This document shows, piece by piece, positions 42,996 to 51,233 of a stretch of DNA of 64,000 nt. The stretch spans positions 166,256 to 230,255 of the forward strand of contig NZ_JARXWI010000006.1 in the NCBI RefSeq assembly GCF_029893085.1. The letters run 5' to 3'. Within the stretch, counting starts at the first letter, position 1; the number at the start of each line of letters is the position of its first letter. Position numbers and translations under genes: made by a program. Under the pieces are notes generated by a model. That model was not told the origin of the DNA. It did not search any database and was given only the letters and a program-made list of their open reading frames with translations. Source of the DNA: Parabacteroides sp. PFB2-10. GTDB taxonomy: Bacteria; Bacteroidota; Bacteroidia; Bacteroidales; Tannerellaceae.

Positions 42996-43544
42996 ATGGA
43001 AAAGAAATTATATACGGTGATTATTTTCTCGGAAAATACAGTGGGATTATTGAACCAGATCACCATCATATTTACTCGTCGTCAACTGAATATTGAGACT
43101 TTATCCGTATCTCCTTCGGCTATAAAAGGGGTTCATAAGTTTACAATTACTACTTTTGCAACCGAAGACATGATGGACAAAGTTGTAAAGCAGATCGATA
43201 AACGGGTGGATATCCTGAAAGCCTATTACAATACGGATGAAGATCTGGTGCATCAGGAGATCGCTCTTTACAAACTGAGTACAGATTTGTTTATCAAGAT
43301 GCCCGGCGTGGAAGCCCTTATCCGCAAATACAATGCGCGGGTACTGGAAATCGATGAAGACATTGTCGTATTGGAAAAGAGCGGCCATTACGCGGAGACG
43401 CAGGCTCTCTTCAAGGAACTAAGCGAGACGATTGGTGTCCTGCAGTTTATCCGCTCCGGTCGTATTGCCATCACAAAAAGCAAAGTAGAGCGGTTAAGCG
43501 ATATGCTGGCCACGATGGAACAGAAAGTTAATGATGAATGTTGA
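42996..43544 (+). CDS. ilvN: Acetolactate synthase, small regulatory subunit
   Basis: A 182-residue regulatory subunit. The N-terminal ACT domain is YTVIIFSENTVGLLNQITII then RRQLNIETLSVSPS (about 5-75), the valine-binding type. A second, less conserved ACT-like half follows and ends with FIRSGRIAITKSKVERLSDML. It activates IlvB and gives valine feedback control in the family. The last residues (NDEC) and the stop arise from the ATGAATGTTGAATGATGAATT repeat that begins the next gap. Confidence 0.94.
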   Translation: MEKKLYTVIIFSENTVGLLNQITIIFTRRQLNIETLSVSPSAIKGVHKFTITTFATEDMMDKVVKQIDKRVDILKAYYNTDEDLVHQEIALYKLSTDLFIKMPGVEALIRKYNARVLEIDEDIVVLEKSGHYAETQALFKELSETIGVLQFIRSGRIAITKSKVERLSDMLATMEQKVNDEC

Positions 43545-43606
43545 ATGATGAATTATGATTGAGACGATATCATAATTCATAATTCACAATTCATAATTCG
43601 AAGACA
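43530..43606. repeat. AT-rich ATGAATT repeat and dyad between ilvN and the thioesterase gene
   Basis: ATGAATTATGA (43548-43558) pairs with TCATAATTCAT (43570-43580), and further CATAATT units continue to the next start codon. The repeat begins inside the last codons of ilvN. Confidence 0.8.
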
Positions 43607-44332
43607 ATGAACAAAGTAGGTGAATTTCATTTTGTAACAGAAGAATATCTGTTGGATTTCAGAGGGAGGGTAACGATTCCGATGATCGGGAACTACCTGA
43701 TCCATGCTGCATCCAATCACGCTTCTACCCGTGGGTTCGGTTATGGTGATATGAATGAGAAAAATACCGCCTGGGTATTATCGCGCCTGGCTATCGAGAT
43801 TATGGAGTATCCCGAACGATCCGAAAAGATCACCCTATACACCTGGATCGACGAAGTAGGCAAACTGTTCACCAGCCGCTGCTTCGAACTACAAAACGAA
43901 GCGGGGAAATCGATCGGTTATGCCCGCTCTATCTGGGCGGCTATCGACATGGAGACACGTCGTCCGACCCTGTTGGATATAGAGGCGCTGGGAGTATATA
44001 TTACAGATCGCCCCTGTCCTATTGAAAAACCGGGCAAGATTGCTCCCGTAGAGGGGAAAACGGAAGGCATTCCTTACGAGGTCAAGTATAGCGATATCGA
44101 TATCAACGGCCACCTCAACAGCATCAAATACATGGAGCACCTATTGGATCTGTTCGATCTGGCGCTTTTCCGCGAGCATGAGATCCGCCGTTTTGAGATT
44201 GCTTACCAAGCGGAAGGTAAGTACGGCATGCCACTCACCCTACACAAAGGGGAACCGGAAAACGACAAATACGACATGGCTATCTGTCATGAAGGCAAAG
44301 CCATTTGCCGGGCAGCGGCAATATGGGAGTAA
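43607..44332 (+). CDS. Acyl-ACP thioesterase
   Basis: A 241-residue double hot-dog protein of the acyl-ACP thioesterase family. Family blocks are VTIPMIGNYLIHAASNHA, the first-half TAWVLSRLAIEIMEYPERSE and the second-half YSDIDINGHLNSIKYMEHLLD, where the Asn and His of NGHLNS belong to the catalytic site. It should release fatty acids from acyl carrier protein. It sits between ilvN and ilvC in a same-strand operon; a link between branched-chain precursors and branched fatty acids would be a reason for this but is inference. Confidence 0.92.
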   Translation: MNKVGEFHFVTEEYLLDFRGRVTIPMIGNYLIHAASNHASTRGFGYGDMNEKNTAWVLSRLAIEIMEYPERSEKITLYTWIDEVGKLFTSRCFELQNEAGKSIGYARSIWAAIDMETRRPTLLDIEALGVYITDRPCPIEKPGKIAPVEGKTEGIPYEVKYSDIDINGHLNSIKYMEHLLDLFDLALFREHEIRRFEIAYQAEGKYGMPLTLHKGEPENDKYDMAICHEGKAICRAAAIWE

Positions 44333-44430
44333 TACACCTCTCCCCCTGCCCCCTCCCCACAAGGGAGGGGGGTAAGAAAGCAAAGAGATTATAATTTACA
44401 ATTAACAATTAATAATTAACAATTCACAAA
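44333..44430 (+). repeat. Hairpin and AT-rich spacer before ilvC
   Basis: CCCCTCCC-CACAA-GGGAGGGG (about 44351-44371) is a strong GC hairpin in the 98-bp gap, followed by AATTTACAATTAACAATTAATAATT repeats up to ilvC. It may stabilise the upstream mRNA or partly terminate. Confidence 0.75.
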
Positions 44431-45477
44431 ATGGCAATTATGAATTTTGGCGGGGTTCAGGAGAACGTAGTAACCCGCGAAGAGTTTCCGTTGGAAAAGG
44501 CAAGAGAAGTATTAAAAGACGAGACCATCGCCATCATTGGTTATGGCGTGCAAGGCCCTGGCCAGAGCCTGAACCTGCGCGACAACGGATTCAACGTGAT
44601 CATTGGTCAGCGTAAAGGAGGTAAAACATGGGACAAGGCAGTAGCCGACGGTTGGGTGCCGGGTGAAACCCTGTTTGAAATAGAAGAGGCATGCGAACGC
44701 GCAACCATCATACAATACCTGTTGTCTGACGCGGCACAGATCGAAGTATGGCCACGCATCAAGCCATACCTAACCCCCGGGAAAGCACTTTATTTCTCGC
44801 ACGGATTCGGTATCACCTACAAAGAACGTACCCACATCATCCCTCCGGCAGATGTGGATGTGATCTTAGTTGCACCGAAAGGTTCGGGTACTTCGCTTCG
44901 TCGTATGTTCCTCGAAGGACGTGGTTTGAACTCCAGCTACGCTATTTTCCAGGACGCGACCGGCAAAGCTTGGGATCGCGTAGTAGCATTGGGTATCGGT
45001 GTAGGTTCGGGTTATCTGTTTGAAACTACCTTCCAGAAAGAGGTGTATTCAGACCTGACCGGCGAACGTGGCACCCTGATGGGCGCTATCCAGGGTATTC
45101 TATTGGCACAATACGAGGTATTGCGCGCCAACGGACACACACCTTCCGAAGCATTCAACGAAACCGTGGAAGAACTGACCCAGTCGTTGATGCCTCTCTT
45201 TGCGGAAAACGGTATGGACTGGATGTATGCCAACTGCTCTACCACCGCTCAGCGCGGCGCGTTAGACTGGATGGGACCGTTCCACGATGCCTCTAAACCG
45301 GTTTTCGAAAAGCTGTACGCTGAAGTAGCCAACGGCAATGAAGCACAACGCTCCATCGACACCAACAGCAAGCCCGACTACCGCGAAGGATTGGAAAGAG
45401 AACTGAAGGCTCTGCGCGAAAGCGAAATGTGGCAGGCAGGCGCGGTGGTGCGCAAATTGCGTCCGGAGAACAACTAA
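44431..45477 (+). CDS. ilvC: Ketol-acid reductoisomerase
   Basis: A 348-residue enzyme for the second step of Ile-Val synthesis. The Rossmann motif is AIIGYGVQGPGQSLNLRDNG, the cofactor-specificity loop VIIGQRKGGKTWDKA, and the knotted C-terminal domain contains LRRMFLEGRG, SDLTGERGTLMGAIQGI and CSTTAQRGALDW with metal ligands. The Arg-Lys in the loop would suit NADP, but some related enzymes prefer NADH, so the cofactor is not certain. Last gene of the operon; a terminator follows 25 bp after the stop. Confidence 0.96.
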   Translation: MAIMNFGGVQENVVTREEFPLEKAREVLKDETIAIIGYGVQGPGQSLNLRDNGFNVIIGQRKGGKTWDKAVADGWVPGETLFEIEEACERATIIQYLLSDAAQIEVWPRIKPYLTPGKALYFSHGFGITYKERTHIIPPADVDVILVAPKGSGTSLRRMFLEGRGLNSSYAIFQDATGKAWDRVVALGIGVGSGYLFETTFQKEVYSDLTGERGTLMGAIQGILLAQYEVLRANGHTPSEAFNETVEELTQSLMPLFAENGMDWMYANCSTTAQRGALDWMGPFHDASKPVFEKLYAEVANGNEAQRSIDTNSKPDYREGLERELKALRESEMWQAGAVVRKLRPENN

Positions 45478-45501
45478 GAAGACAAATGGATAATTGATAA
45501 T

Positions 45502-45540
45502 GGGTAATTGATAGTGTGTCAATTACCCATTTCTTTTTTA
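45502..45540. terminator. Terminator between ilvC and the BF3164-like gene
   Basis: GGGTAATTGA / TCAATTACCC with a short loop, then ATTTCTTTTTTA. It is built from the AATTGAT heptamer family, whose other units on both sides also flank it, and serves the two convergent genes. Confidence 0.85.
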
Positions 45541-46692
45541 TCAATTATCAATTGTCAATTTGTATACAAACAGCGGATCATCATACAGATAAGACAATTG
45601 ATAGATCCGTTGATTCTTTTCGTCGACAACAGTCGGCCCCCAATGATCCAGTTTGTATTTCCGAACGGGGTTTCCATGCCAGTCGAATTGCTCTACAAAG
45701 ATATATCCATCCCCCTCACTATTCTCTTTGGTCACCTGAATAGGCGTCCGTCCGCTATAGGTTAGGTAAATATAATCTGCCGAACAAGAGGCGCCCCAGT
45801 AGAAGGTCACATTGTCGGGACCTAAAGTCACAATATCATTAGCCGCAACCACTCCCTCTTTGTTGAAATCAACCGCTTTGGTCACCCCCGTTTCCGTATC
45901 ATAGAAAAGAATACGTTTGAAATACTTATAGGCATACACCAAGCGCTTGCCTTCGGGATGTGCTAAGAAATCGCCAATATAAGCCGACCAGCTCTTATGT
46001 TTTTCACTAAAGGAGATATTATACAACTGCTCCGTCTGCAACGAGTCGCCCACCATCTTAGCCCGAAAGAAGGCTCTTCCGCGCGGCACAATCTCGGTGT
46101 AATAATAGGTGTCGTCGTCGGTGGCAAACCCATAAATATCGCTACGAACCGCTTTCGGCACCTTCTCGAACTCCACACCCACAGATGTCAGCTCTCCGGC
46201 AAAATTGGCTTCGTAAAGTTCTTTCCGCGATGATTCATACACGTACGACAAGGCATCCTCTTTTCCTGTCGGGAATATGTGCGGATACAGAAACTCATTC
46301 GGCCCGTTTCCCCGTATGCCGAAGCTCGTGATATACTGAAAATCAGGCAAACGGAAAAGCATATACATGCCCGGATTCTCTCCACTCACATTCAAATTCT
46401 GCATCAGGAAGTAATCGTCTTTGACCAGCATCTCCGGTTCGGATACCTTGAAGGGTTCCGTATCCAACACCAATTGCGAGCCGGTCAGTTCAATGACCGC
46501 CCCAAAATCTTTCTCGTCGACCGTAACCATCCCCTCTTCCAGCGACTGCCATGTAGCCTTTTCCACTACGGGCTCTTGCGTCTCCACAACGGTTTCCGCC
46601 GATTTGCTGCCTGTTGTTTTATTCTTGTTCGACGTGCAACCTGCCGACAGAACGACCAAATAAAGAACAGCCACTACATAGATCCGTTTCAT
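45541..46692 (-). CDS. BF3164-family beta-propeller lipoprotein
   Basis: A 383-residue lipoprotein (lipobox LSAGC, Cys19) with a Thr/Ser/Glu-rich linker followed by a TolB-like six-bladed propeller. BF3164-type features are the GIRGNGPNEFLYPHI motif near residue 125, KHKSWSAYIGDFLAHPEGKRLVYAYKY and the terminal blade IYQLSYLYDDPLFVYKL. Members are cell-surface or periplasmic proteins of unknown function. The last residues (TIDN) and the TAA are encoded by AATTGATAA repeat units. It follows the M28 peptidase gene by 18 bp. Confidence 0.88.
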   Translation of the reverse strand: MKRIYVVAVLYLVVLSAGCTSNKNKTTGSKSAETVVETQEPVVEKATWQSLEEGMVTVDEKDFGAVIELTGSQLVLDTEPFKVSEPEMLVKDDYFLMQNLNVSGENPGMYMLFRLPDFQYITSFGIRGNGPNEFLYPHIFPTGKEDALSYVYESSRKELYEANFAGELTSVGVEFEKVPKAVRSDIYGFATDDDTYYYTEIVPRGRAFFRAKMVGDSLQTEQLYNISFSEKHKSWSAYIGDFLAHPEGKRLVYAYKYFKRILFYDTETGVTKAVDFNKEGVVAANDIVTLGPDNVTFYWGASCSADYIYLTYSGRTPIQVTKENSEGDGYIFVEQFDWHGNPVRKYKLDHWGPTVVDEKNQRIYQLSYLYDDPLFVYKLTIDN

Positions 46693-46710
46693 ATTTCTTC
46701 TTTATTTTTT

Positions 46711-48171
46711 TTAATTTTCCTGTATTTGTTGAAGCAACTCAAGTACCAACCCGATCTGGCGCACCCGACTTTCTAATAGGCGGTAGTTTATCTTATCTGC
46801 CGTATCGGTCGTTTTATGATAATCCGGATGCAATCCCGAAGTAAAGAATAATGCCGGAACGCCTTTCTGTACAAAATTATAACTATCAGTCATACTATAC
46901 AATGAAAACATGCCTCCTGTTTGGTTCAATGAATAGTCGATAAAGCAGTCGTCGTAAAGACTATCGGCCTTCAACAATACATCATGCAATTGCGGAAAAC
47001 GATCCGATCCCAGGCAATAGATATAATTCTCTGCCGTCTCATGCTCGGCATCAACCCGGGAGATCATATCCATATTCAGATTGCAGAACACATTTTCTGC
47101 CTTGAAATCCGGATGATTGACATGCCATTTGGAACCAACCAACCCTTCTTCTTCCGCGGCAAACGCCAGAAATAAAAGCGTATAGGGCAAATCCTTCCTT
47201 CCGGCAAAGGCCTCGGCCAGTTCCAACATACCGGCCACACCGGAGGCATTATCGTCCGCTCCCGGATAATAATGCGCCTCTTTCTTTCCCAAGTGATCGT
47301 AATGGGCGGAAACAACAATCGTTTCTTCGCTCTTTCCGGGAAGCAGACCGACCACATTCGCTGTTGTGACCTCCTTTTGCGCTCTTTCGAACTTGATTTT
47401 CACCGGAACAACCGGAACATCCGTTATCTTATTCGTTTTGATATACTGCTCCAACTTGTTCTCCGGCATACCCATCAGCTCTTTTACTACAGCCACCCGA
47501 AGCACGTAGCTATTCAGGAACCGCATCGTATCTAACGCGATGGGTTGAACAAATGCATTCGGATCATTCGGCATAAAAAAGCGGTGGCGCAACGTATACT
47601 CTTTCATTCTGTCCCTCTCCGCATCAAAACGTGCCGGGCGATCGACCGGCACAACGATAAGCCCTTCCGCCTCTGTCTTCCGCAATAAAGAATATGCTTC
47701 TACACCGGTTTTATGATCAACGGAAAAGATCAGAACTATACGCCCTTTCAGATCAATGGATTCCAGCTCTTCCGGTCTGCCATATCCTCCGAAAACGACC
47801 TCCTTTTCCACCTCTTCATTATAATAGTTTGTCCCTTGAAACATAATCTCTTCATAGTCTTTGAAGCGTTTTCCGGACGCCGTTTCCAGATAGGTCTCGC
47901 CCCGGTAACTCTCCGTCAGGGAAAACTCCTCCAAACGGGTCTCTAGCCCTAAGCGCCTGAACTGTTCAGCTATATATTCAGCGGCAAGTCTTTTCCCTTC
48001 CGACCCGGTTCGCCGCCCTTCCAAAGCAGGCGATGCCAGTTTGGAAACATATTGCTTCAGATCCTTACGATCGATCTTTTTCGACAGGGTTTGTCCTTGT
48101 ATGGAGAAAAGCAAGGAAAATAGAAAAAAGAACAAAAAAATAATCGGAGAATAGTTTGTTTTACGCATCAT
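46711..48171 (-). CDS. M28 family zinc metallopeptidase
   Basis: A 486-residue exported peptidase with a hydrophobic signal (IIFLFFFLFSLLFSIQGQ). An N-terminal region and PA-like insert (about 100-230, FGGYGRPEELESIDLKGR) precede the catalytic domain. Zinc ligands and catalytic Glu follow the M28 pattern: VVSAHYDHLG, GADDNASGVAGMLELAEAF, AFAAEEEGLVGS and CNLNMDMISR, with a final His in GLHPDYHKTTDTADKI. It is probably an aminopeptidase in the periplasm or outside the cell. First gene of a unit with the BF3164-like lipoprotein. Confidence 0.92.
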   Translation of the reverse strand: MMRKTNYSPIIFLFFFLFSLLFSIQGQTLSKKIDRKDLKQYVSKLASPALEGRRTGSEGKRLAAEYIAEQFRRLGLETRLEEFSLTESYRGETYLETASGKRFKDYEEIMFQGTNYYNEEVEKEVVFGGYGRPEELESIDLKGRIVLIFSVDHKTGVEAYSLLRKTEAEGLIVVPVDRPARFDAERDRMKEYTLRHRFFMPNDPNAFVQPIALDTMRFLNSYVLRVAVVKELMGMPENKLEQYIKTNKITDVPVVPVKIKFERAQKEVTTANVVGLLPGKSEETIVVSAHYDHLGKKEAHYYPGADDNASGVAGMLELAEAFAGRKDLPYTLLFLAFAAEEEGLVGSKWHVNHPDFKAENVFCNLNMDMISRVDAEHETAENYIYCLGSDRFPQLHDVLLKADSLYDDCFIDYSLNQTGGMFSLYSMTDSYNFVQKGVPALFFTSGLHPDYHKTTDTADKINYRLLESRVRQIGLVLELLQQIQEN

Positions 48172-48284
48172 TTTGTTGGTTTACTTGATCACCCTACAAT
48201 ATTATGGAGAAATTCGCACAACGCATAATGTTTACCCAGCAAATCGGCGGATTTTTTGGATATGATTCGGATATTTAATGGAGG

Positions 48285-48468
48285 TGTGAATAAATGTTAA
48301 ACTGGCTATTTCCGCCAAAACCCCCAATTTACGATTTGTAATTTCAGCGGGACTTTGCGCGCAAAAAAACGGGACTTCGGAGACAAACTCCCGGGAGAAA
48401 CACTTTTTAACGTATGGGATTGTAAGTAAAAAGGGCGTTTTGCTTACAGTCCGTATTTTAACATTTCG
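48285..48468 (-). repeat. CTCCCGGGAG palindromic element, type A copy 2
   Basis: About 184 bp in the reverse orientation to 22579-22759. All modules are present: CCCAATTTACGATTTGTAATTTC, ACTTTGCGCGCAAAA, GGGACTTCGGAGACAAA, core CTCCCGGGAG (48388-48397), AAACACTTTTTAACGT and TGTAAGTAAAA/TTTTGCTTACA, where one stem base has become a G-U pair. Confidence 0.9.
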
Positions 48469-48543
48469 AGAGTTAGGAGTGTGAAAATAGGTGGTGAGAT
48501 CTTCAGATCGGAAAGAAATTGAAGATACAAGGTATATCAGATC

Positions 48544-48757
48544 AGTATCTAAAAGCTCCCCTTCTTAGAAAAGAAGGGGGGGACCGCTGCTTGCAGCGGT
48601 GGGGTAATTTGAATTCTTTATAAATGTTTTTCCTATTTCTTTGATAGTCACAAATACACAAAACAGAACAAATGTGTGATTTTAAATACAGCAAACTACC
48701 CCACCATCGCAAGCGATGGTCCCCCCCCTTCTTTTCTAAGAAGGGGAGCTTTGGATA
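48544..48757. repeat. Inverted pair of double-hairpin repeats, pair 2
   Basis: Same composite as 10839-11046: a left unit (hairpins CCCCTTCTT/AAGAAGGGG and ACCGCTG-CTTG-CAGCGGT), a spacer of about 80 bp that starts TTGAATTCTTTATA, and a right unit in reverse orientation (ACCATCG-CTTG-CGATGGT when read in the same sense). The spacer start also matches the inner edge of pair 1. Confidence 0.9.
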
Positions 48758-48967
48758 GTGATTCCTATAATCTTCACATATTACATAATTTGAATATCCC
48801 TTTCTCCTATTTCCTTCCTCCTTCACATTTTACCCTATTCGACACTCTCCGTAGGCATTCCCAAGGGATACAATCTTTGCAGGCGTCGCGCTACGGCCTT
48901 CAGACTTGAAAACAAATTGCAAGATCACGCATCTAAATAGGATTGGCCGTAAAATAGTGAACAAAAG

Positions 48968-48999
48968 TTTGGTAAGATTAAAAACAATGCGTAATTTTG
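48968..48999 (+). promoter_or_regulatory. Promoter of rpsU-xerC-hpf
   Basis: TTTG at 48968-48971, 20 nt, then TAATTTTG at 48992-48999: a full match to the Bacteroidetes consensus. The leader to rpsU is about 45 nt. Confidence 0.85.
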
Positions 49000-49051
49000 C
49001 TGCCCGTTTTATGGACGTAACTCATTATTAAAATAACATACAAATTTCATT

Positions 49052-49243
49052 ATGATTGTAGTACCATTAAAAGAAGGCGAAAACATCGAAAAAGCGCTTA
49101 AGAAGTTTAAAAGAAAGTTCGAAAAGACTGGTATCGTAAAAGAACTGAGAAGTCGCCAGGCCTTTATTAAGCCCTCTGTAACAAAGAGAAAGCAGAACGC
49201 ACGTGCTGCTTACGTTCAGAAGTTGCAGCAGATGGAAGACTAA
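49052..49243 (+). CDS. rpsU: Ribosomal protein bS21
   Basis: A 63-residue basic protein beginning MIVVPLKEGENIEKALKKFK and ending with the KRKQNARAAYVQKLQ tail, typical of bS21. In Bacteroidota it contacts the 16S 3' end and hides the anti-Shine-Dalgarno sequence, which helps explain the A-rich leaders used across this window (known for the phylum). First gene of rpsU-xerC-hpf. Confidence 0.97.
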   Translation: MIVVPLKEGENIEKALKKFKRKFEKTGIVKELRSRQAFIKPSVTKRKQNARAAYVQKLQQMED

Positions 49244-49317
49244 AATTCTTCACCAAAACTTGCTTAATATAAATCTTATTGGTATATTCGTTGCATATTA
49301 AAGGATGCAACGAATAT

Positions 49318-50226
49318 ATGTTTATTGATGATTTTCTTGACTATCTCCAGTATGAACGGAGCTATTCCGAACACACACTTTTGGCATACAGGAAAGACCT
49401 GAGTCAATTCAGAGAATACGCGGAAATTCATCAGGAAGGTGTTTTTTCTCCTTCTACCATTGACAAGGATTTGGTGCGAAACTGGATCGTTTACCTATTG
49501 GACTCCGGCTTTTCACCTACTACCGTCAATAGGAAGTTAAGTTCTTTGAAATCCTTTTTCAAATACCTCATCAAGCAAAACGTCCTGTCAAGTAATCCGC
49601 TACGCTTATTAAACGGTCCGAAAACAAAAAAAGGGCTTCCGTATTTCGTAAAAGAAAAAGAGATGGAATTGTTGCTCGACAGCGATCATTTCGATGAGGA
49701 CTTTGAAGGAGTAAGAGATCGGTTGATCCTTGAATTATTCTACGATACAGGTGTTCGCCTGTCGGAATTGACCTACCTGAAAGACAGCGACATTGATTTT
49801 GGTGCTATGTTGGTGAAGGTAAAAGGTAAACGAAATAAGGAAAGACTTATCCCTTTTGCCGAAGGTTTGAAAAGCTTATTACAGACATATATCGCATTAC
49901 GCAATAGAGAGATCGGCATTGCTTCTCCGTCGCTTTTTGTAAAAAAGAATGGAGAGCCGGCAAGTACTTCCACTATATATAATATAGTAAAGAGGAATCT
50001 GAAGCAGATCCCGGCGTTGGGCAAATGCAGCCCGCACGTATTGCGTCATTCGTTTGCGACAAGCATGTTAAATAATGGAGCAGAGCTAAATGCCGTCAAA
50101 GAGATACTTGGTCACAGCAGTTTAGCCTCTACCAGTGTTTATACGCATACTACCTTTGAGGAATTAAAAAAAGTGTATCATGCTCACCCAAGAGCAAAAA
50201 AAGAAGGAGGTTCTTATGGAAATTAG
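49318..50226 (+). CDS. xerC: Tyrosine recombinase XerC-type
   Basis: A 302-residue site-specific recombinase. The N-terminal SAM-like domain (MFIDDFLDYLQYERSYSEHT) is followed by the catalytic domain with all active residues: Arg in TGVRLSEL, Lys in VKGKRNKERLIPF, His-x-x-Arg in SPHVLRHSFATSML, His in ILGHSSLAST and the nucleophile Tyr in SVYTHTTFEEL. The ATG at 49318 is used. Its position between rpsU and hpf is conserved in Bacteroidales, which marks it as the chromosome-dimer resolvase and not a mobile integrase. The last 11 bp overlap hpf. Confidence 0.93.
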   Translation: MFIDDFLDYLQYERSYSEHTLLAYRKDLSQFREYAEIHQEGVFSPSTIDKDLVRNWIVYLLDSGFSPTTVNRKLSSLKSFFKYLIKQNVLSSNPLRLLNGPKTKKGLPYFVKEKEMELLLDSDHFDEDFEGVRDRLILELFYDTGVRLSELTYLKDSDIDFGAMLVKVKGKRNKERLIPFAEGLKSLLQTYIALRNREIGIASPSLFVKKNGEPASTSTIYNIVKRNLKQIPALGKCSPHVLRHSFATSMLNNGAELNAVKEILGHSSLASTSVYTHTTFEELKKVYHAHPRAKKEGGSYGN

Positions 50227-50515
50227 AATTCAAGCGATTCATTTCGATGCTTCAGAACAACTGGAAGCATTTATCCAGAAAAAAGTATCTAAGTTACAGA
50301 AGTTCTACGATGACATACCATCGGCAGAGGTTAATCTGAAAGTCATTAAACCGGAAACAGCCAACAACAAACAGGCCGGTATATTGCTTAAGATCAAACA
50401 TGGAGACTGCTTTGCCGAGAAAACAGCGGACTCGTTTGAAGAGGCTGTCGACGAATGCATTGTAGCGCTGGAAAAGCAATTAGCTAAAATAAAAGAAAAA
50501 ATCCGGGCCAAATAA
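50216..50515 (+). CDS. hpf: Ribosome hibernation promoting factor (short type)
   Basis: A 99-residue HPF/YfiA-type protein: MEIRIQAIHFDASEQLEAFI, then KVSKLQKFYDDIPSAEVNLKV and the acidic-basic C-terminal helix FEEAVDECIVALEKQLAKIKEK. It lacks the dimerisation tail of long HPF. The start lies inside the last codons of xerC after GGAGG, so translation is probably coupled; other genes in the window rarely show such a Shine-Dalgarno-like site. Confidence 0.95.
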   Translation: MEIRIQAIHFDASEQLEAFIQKKVSKLQKFYDDIPSAEVNLKVIKPETANNKQAGILLKIKHGDCFAEKTADSFEEAVDECIVALEKQLAKIKEKIRAK

Positions 50516-50532
50516 AAAAAAACAAATAGAAG

Positions 50533-50563
50533 TTTGGTATTAAAGAAATAATAGCTAAATTTG
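50533..50563 (+). promoter_or_regulatory. Promoter of the tRNA-tuf cluster
   Basis: TTTG at 50533-50536, 19 nt, then TAAATTTG at 50556-50563. It lies about 54 bp before the first tRNA; a GCCGTTTCG/CGAAGCGGC hairpin follows directly in the leader. Confidence 0.85.
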
Positions 50564-50616
50564 CAGCCGTTTCGCCCCAATGACGAAGCGGCTTCTCTTT
50601 TGGGGAGAGCGGTATC

Positions 50617-50690
50617 GCCTCTTTAGCTCAGTTGGCCAGAGCACGTGATTTGTAATCTCGGGGTCGTTGGTTCGAATCCGACAAGAGGCT
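50617..50690 (+). tRNA. tRNA-Thr (TGT)
   Basis: 74 nt. Acceptor GCCTCTT/AAGAGGC, anticodon loop TTTGTAA (TGT), T loop TTCGAAT. The anticodon stem CGTGA/TCTCG contains one U-U mismatch. First of four tRNAs before tuf. Confidence 0.95.
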
Positions 50691-50868
50691 CGAAGGCAAA
50701 CAAGGTTTGCTAATTGATAATGGAGAATTGATAATTGATAATTAGAAGCTCTCCACTTGCATAGAAAACAAGGTAAAGCATATAAATGTTGACAGAGGTC
50801 AACGTTTTTCTTGAAATACTGATATAAACAACGATTAATTATCGATCGTTAATGATCAATTAGAAAAA

Positions 50869-50951
50869 GGGCAGTTACCAGAGTGGCCAAATGGGGCTGA
50901 CTGTAACTCAGCTGTCTTTCGACTTCGGTGGTTCGAATCCATCACTGCCCA
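50869..50951 (+). tRNA. tRNA-Tyr (GTA)
   Basis: 83 nt with the long variable arm of bacterial tRNA-Tyr. Acceptor GGGCAGT/ACTGCCC, anticodon loop CTGTAAC (GTA), T loop TTCGAAT. The gap of 178 bp from the previous tRNA contains AATTGAT heptamers (50711-50746). Confidence 0.96.
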
Positions 50952-51024
50952 CGTAAACAAATGGATAATTAACAATTGATAATGGATAATTCATTATTAA
51001 TTTTTGATTATCAATTGTTACTTT

Positions 51025-51097
51025 GCGGAAGTAGCTCAGTTGATAGAGCATTAGCCTTCCAAGCTGAGGGTCGCGGGTTTGAGCCCCGTCTTCCGCT
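51025..51097 (+). tRNA. tRNA-Gly (TCC)
   Basis: 73 nt. Acceptor GCGGAAG/CTTCCGC, anticodon loop CTTCCAA (TCC), T loop TTTGAGC. AATTGAT-type repeats lie just upstream (50961-51018). Confidence 0.96.
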
Positions 51098-51104
51098 CTA
51101 AATT

Positions 51105-51176
<72 letters not shown>

Positions 51177-51233
51177 CAAAAAGAGATTATAGAAAAAACA
51201 TGATCATTCATCAAATAAAGAACAATTAAAGTT

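Larger units (their letters stand above)
48172..49051. other. 880-bp intergenic region between M28 peptidase and rpsU
   Basis: No gene is seen. It holds a type A palindromic element (48285-48468), a second inverted pair of double-hairpin repeats (48544-48757), about 200 bp of unassigned sequence with a CCGTAG...CTACGG dyad near 48849-48896, and the rpsU promoter (48968-48999). Confidence 0.75.

Noticed and set aside
48676..48909. Small frames in the 880-bp gap before rpsU
   Set aside because: They translate through the hairpin repeat and share only repeat-derived residues (PSFLRRGAL) with frames near 8.5 and 10.9 kb.
49318..50226. Tyrosine recombinase considered as integrase of a mobile element or pilus invertase
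   Set aside because: It sits in the conserved rpsU-xerC-hpf order with XerC-type motifs and no attachment-site duplication at the nearby tRNAs.
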